Both the position numbers and the translations under genes were made by a program. The notes below the pieces were generated by a model that saw only the letters and a program-made list of their open reading frames with translations, had not been told where the DNA came from and searched no databases. A stretch of DNA of 8,116 nucleotides from Pseudomonadota bacterium (GTDB lineage Bacteria > Pseudomonadota > Gammaproteobacteria > Xanthomonadales > Xanthomonadaceae): NCBI GenBank assembly GCA_023438325.1, contig JAEXRB010000233.1, positions 1 through 8,116 on the forward strand, read 5' to 3'. Position 1 is the stretch's first letter, and the number at the start of each line of letters is the position of its first letter. Positions 6,247-8,116 of the stretch are shown piece after piece.

Positions 6247-7427
6247 GCCGTCGCAGATTGGATGCCATCGTCATCGGCGCGGGCCTGGTCGGTTCGGCTG
6301 CCGCACTCGGGCTGGTACGCGCCGGCCTGCGCGTGGCCATCGTCGAAGCCCGCGCCCCTGCGCCATGGCAGGCCGATGCGCCACCCGATCTGCGCGTGTT
6401 CGCGATCTCGCCGGCGTCCAGCGACCTGCTCGCCGAACTCGGAGTATGGCCGGCGATCGCTGCTGCGCGCGTGGCGCCTTATCGCCACATGCGTGTGTGG
6501 GATGCCGCGGCGCCGGACGACGGCGTTGCCTTTCATGGTCAGGATATCGGCGCGTCCTGTCTGGGCCACATCGTCGAGCAATCACTGATTCAATCCGAAC
6601 TGTGGCGCGCCATCGTGGCCGACACGCGCATCGTGCGGCACTGCCCGGCCCGCGTCGTCGGAGTCGAGCAGGGCGAGCACGGTATCGGCGTGGAACTGGA
6701 AGACGGAACGCACGTGCATGCCTCGTTGCTGGTGTGCGCGGATGGGGCGGCCTCGCCAATGCGCGAGCGCCTCGGCATCGCCACCCGGGGCCGCGACTAC
6801 GGAGCACAGGGCGTGGTCGGTTTCATCCGTACCGAGCGCCCTCACGAAAACACTGCCTGGCAGCGCTTCCTGCCCAGTGGCCCGCTGGCTGTGCTGCCCT
6901 TTTCCGAAGGGCGCAGTTCTATCGTCTGGAGCTTGCCCGATGATGAGGCCCGGCGTGTGCTGGCGCTCGACGATGCCGCATTCGCGCGCGAACTCGAACG
7001 CGCCTTCGGCAGCCGCCTCGGCACGATGACGCCCGTTTCGCCCCGTGCCGGATTCCCGTTGCGCCTGAAACTGGCCGAAAAATACAGCGCAAATCGCGCT
7101 GTCCTCATCGGCGATGCGGCCCACGGCGTGCACCCGCTGGCCGGGCAGGGCGTCAACCTCGGGTTTCAGGATGTGGCCGAGCTGCTGAACCTGGCGCGTA
7201 CCGCCCACGCCGCCGGGAAGGACATCGGCGCCCCTGCGCTGCTTTCCCGCTACGCCCGCCGCCGTAAAAGCGATACCACGATGGCCGCCTATGCCTTCGA
7301 CGGCATCGAGCGCCTGTTCGGCAGCGATGCCGTCCTGCCCACCCTGCTGCGCGGCCCGGCACTGGGGTTGGTAGACAAACTTCCGCCGCTCAAACGGTTT
7401 TTCATGCAACACGCCAGCGGCCGCTGA
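6243..7427 (+). CDS. ubiI: UbiI/VisC-type ubiquinone ring hydroxylase
   Basis: A second FAD monooxygenase of the UbiH/UbiF/VisC/COQ6 family, 394 residues, probably acting at a different ring carbon (C5 for E. coli UbiI) in the same pathway. Visible motifs are IGAGLVGSAAALGL (11-24), RVFAISPAS (51-59), CADGAASPMRERLGI (165-179) and LIGDAAHGVHPLAGQG (288-303) followed by VNLGFQDVAEL. The Asp-Ala-Ala-His form of the FAD motif separates it from the upstream UbiH. ATG 6243 overlaps the ubiH TGA and has AGGAG (6230-6234) 8 nt upstream; the ATG at 6222 would add seven glycine-alanine-rich residues and is less likely. Calling it UbiI rather than UbiF, UbiL or UbiM is by similarity of motifs and partner gene; the symbol is less sure than the family. 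Confidence 0.85.
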   Translation: MSRRRLDAIVIGAGLVGSAAALGLVRAGLRVAIVEARAPAPWQADAPPDLRVFAISPASSDLLAELGVWPAIAAARVAPYRHMRVWDAAAPDDGVAFHGQDIGASCLGHIVEQSLIQSELWRAIVADTRIVRHCPARVVGVEQGEHGIGVELEDGTHVHASLLVCADGAASPMRERLGIATRGRDYGAQGVVGFIRTERPHENTAWQRFLPSGPLAVLPFSEGRSSIVWSLPDDEARRVLALDDAAFARELERAFGSRLGTMTPVSPRAGFPLRLKLAEKYSANRAVLIGDAAHGVHPLAGQGVNLGFQDVAELLNLARTAHAAGKDIGAPALLSRYARRRKSDTTMAAYAFDGIERLFGSDAVLPTLLRGPALGLVDKLPPLKRFFMQHASGR

Positions 7428-7515
7428 CGCCAGCCCGCCGGCCCCCCGCCGCCCCGCGCCACAATTCGTTGCGATCATCGGCATCCGCCAGCCGGCCATC
7501 GGCCCGGGCTGGCGT
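7427..7515. repeat. 11-bp inverted repeat spanning the ubi-fimT gap
   Basis: ACGCCAGCCCG (7427-7437), which starts on the last base of the ubiI stop codon, is the exact complement of CGGGCTGGCGT (7505-7515), with 67 nt between. The right arm is shared with the shorter hairpin at 7483-7522, so both cannot form at once. Confidence 0.45.
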
Positions 7516-7522
7516 GGCGGAT
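7483..7522 (+). terminator. Terminator-like GC stem without U-tract
   Basis: ATCCGCCA (7483-7490) pairs perfectly with TGGCGGAT (7515-7522), and GCC (7491-7493) with GGC (7511-7513) past one bulged G, giving about 11 bp. The loop contains GGCC-ATC-GGCC. The bases that follow (CGCCTTCACA) are not a T-run, so intrinsic termination would be weak. An RNA-stabilising or Rho-assisted role after the ubi operon is as likely. Confidence 0.4.
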
Positions 7523-7552
7523 CGCCTTCACATAGGTTAACGCAGTCATAAC

Positions 7553-7557
7553 AGGAG
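7553..7557 (+). promoter_or_regulatory. Shine-Dalgarno of the fimT-like gene
   Basis: AGGAG lies 6 nt before ATG 7564 and supports that start over the internal ATG at 7594. A TTCACA (7527-7532) upstream resembles a -35 box (5 of 6), but no fitting -10 is found at 16-18 bp, so no promoter is called. Confidence 0.7.
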
Positions 7558-7563
7558 TCAGTC

Positions 7564-8082
7564 ATGAATCCTCGGCGAGTATCAACACGTCCGATGTCCG
7601 GTTACACCTTGGTGGAGCTGGTCATCACCATCGCCATCGTTGCCATTCTTGCGACCATTGCCCTGCCGAGCTTTGCGCGAGTCATTGCAAGCAATAGCGT
7701 GGTTTCCGGCGTCAATGAATTCATCGCGGCAGTAAATCTGGCGCGGATGGAGGCTGTTCGGCGGGGAAGCCGAACAGGAATCTGTGCGAGTGACAATGGA
7801 AGCACTTGTGGGACGGATTGGGATGCGGGCTATATGGTTTATGCCGCGAGTTCGGGAACACCGGCCGTCATTACTCCGTTGCGAGCAGGAAAAATGAGTT
7901 CGAGAAATACACTGACTGGCAGCGCGAACGACATAAAGTTTACCAGTCGCGGACTGAGAGATGGCAGTGATGCCGCCCTTTCTTACAAGCCGAAGGACGA
8001 AAACTACGTCGATCAACTGCAGCGGTGTCTCATTGTTTCCGCAACAGGATTCGTGACATCAAAGGAGGGTGGGTGCTCATGA
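7564..8082 (+). CDS. fimT: FimT/GspH-type minor pseudopilin
   Basis: A type IV minor pilin of the GspH/FimT family, likely made as a prepilin in the inner membrane, cut and N-methylated by PilD, and placed at the pilus tip or initiation complex; some FimT proteins bind DNA for uptake. The 172 residues show a basic 13-residue leader, the cleavage site G13|YTLVE with Glu at mature position 5, a hydrophobic segment (14-38), and the family stretch NLARMEAVRRG (58-68). Then come Cys74, Cys82 and Trp86 in the usual spacing and a C-terminal RCLIVSATGFV (154-164) with Cys155 and Cys171. Mature residue 1 is Tyr rather than the usual Phe. GC is about 54% over 7741-8100, lower than the ubi genes. It overlaps the next prepilin gene by ATGA. 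Whether it is FimT or FimU cannot be settled. Confidence 0.88.
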   Translation: MNPRRVSTRPMSGYTLVELVITIAIVAILATIALPSFARVIASNSVVSGVNEFIAAVNLARMEAVRRGSRTGICASDNGSTCGTDWDAGYMVYAASSGTPAVITPLRAGKMSSRNTLTGSANDIKFTSRGLRDGSDAALSYKPKDENYVDQLQRCLIVSATGFVTSKEGGCS

Positions 8083-8116
8083 ATATCAGGTTCGGAAAGG
8101 GCAGGCAGGGCTTCAG
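8079..8116 (+). CDS. N-terminus of a second type IV prepilin, PilV-like by position
   Basis: ATG 8079 overlaps the fimT stop as ATGA, with AGGAGG (8063-8068) 10 nt upstream. Only 12 codons are in the window, MNIRFGKGRQGF, followed by AG. The Gly-Phe after a short basic leader is the start of a prepilin cleavage site. In minor-pilin operons the gene after fimT is usually pilV (or fimU/pilV), so PilV is the best guess, but nothing beyond the leader can be seen. Confidence 0.7.
   Translation, partial: MNIRFGKGRQGF

Noticed and set aside
7505..7532. Sigma54 (GG-N10-GC) promoter before the pilin genes
   Set aside because: Pilin genes can use sigma54, so this was looked for, but no GG has GC at the needed distance in this region.
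6582..7565. Minus-strand open frame (327 codons) opposite ubiI
   Set aside because: Antisense to all FAD motifs of the real gene and no family features.
1..8116. tRNA, rRNA, CRISPR array, insertion sequence, phage or defence genes
   Set aside because: No cloverleaf, spaced direct repeats, transposase or terminal inverted repeats were found; coding density is high and accounted for by housekeeping genes.

Overview
The window is ordinary, gene-dense, high-GC gammaproteobacterial chromosome. The most likely source is Xanthomonadales (Xanthomonadaceae/Rhodanobacteraceae-like). This rests on the divergent queG / nnr-tsaE-ami arrangement known from Gammaproteobacteria, a LysM-ending AmiC, two UbiH/UbiI-type hydroxylases, type IV minor pilins, and strong GC bias in third codon positions. 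The placement is inferred from gene content only.

Layout. At 1-506 (minus) is the N-terminal 168 residues of queG, running off the left edge. It diverges over 40 bp from nnr (547-2028, NAD(P)HX repair), which overlaps tsaE (2025-2528, t6A tRNA modification) by GTGA. A relatively AT-rich 197-bp gap with two small hairpins precedes amiC (2726-4066, septal cell-wall amidase). amiC converges on an uncharacterised 281-residue P-loop-like gene (4063-4908, minus), and the two stop codons interlock in the tetranucleotide CTAA. A 117-bp divergent spacer with two perfect 12-bp palindromes separates that gene from a two-gene ubiquinone operon, ubiH (5026-6246) and a UbiI-like hydroxylase (6243-7427), overlapping by ATGA. 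After a 136-bp spacer with strong stem-forming repeats and no U-tract comes a type IV minor pilin cluster, fimT/gspH-like (7564-8082), overlapping by ATGA a second prepilin that runs off the right edge (8079-). GC falls visibly from the ubi operon into the pilin genes.

How the genes work together. queG and tsaE both act on tRNA (queuosine at position 34, t6A at position 37). nnr repairs damaged nicotinamide cofactors. amiC splits septal peptidoglycan at division. ubiH and ubiI-like add ring hydroxyls during ubiquinone synthesis. fimT and the next gene encode minor pilins that prime type IV pilus assembly. These are separate housekeeping modules, not one system.

I see no convincing new system. 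The least explained item is the 4063-4908 gene, whose Walker A and Walker B motifs are both off consensus. A recurring detail is that the three plus-strand transcription-unit starts nnr, amiC and ubiH lack a Shine-Dalgarno sequence and carry a -10-like hexamer ending 6-7 nt before ATG, as expected of leaderless mRNAs. The pilin, UbiI-like and P-loop genes have clear Shine-Dalgarno sites. No tRNA, rRNA, CRISPR array, insertion sequence or phage gene was seen.
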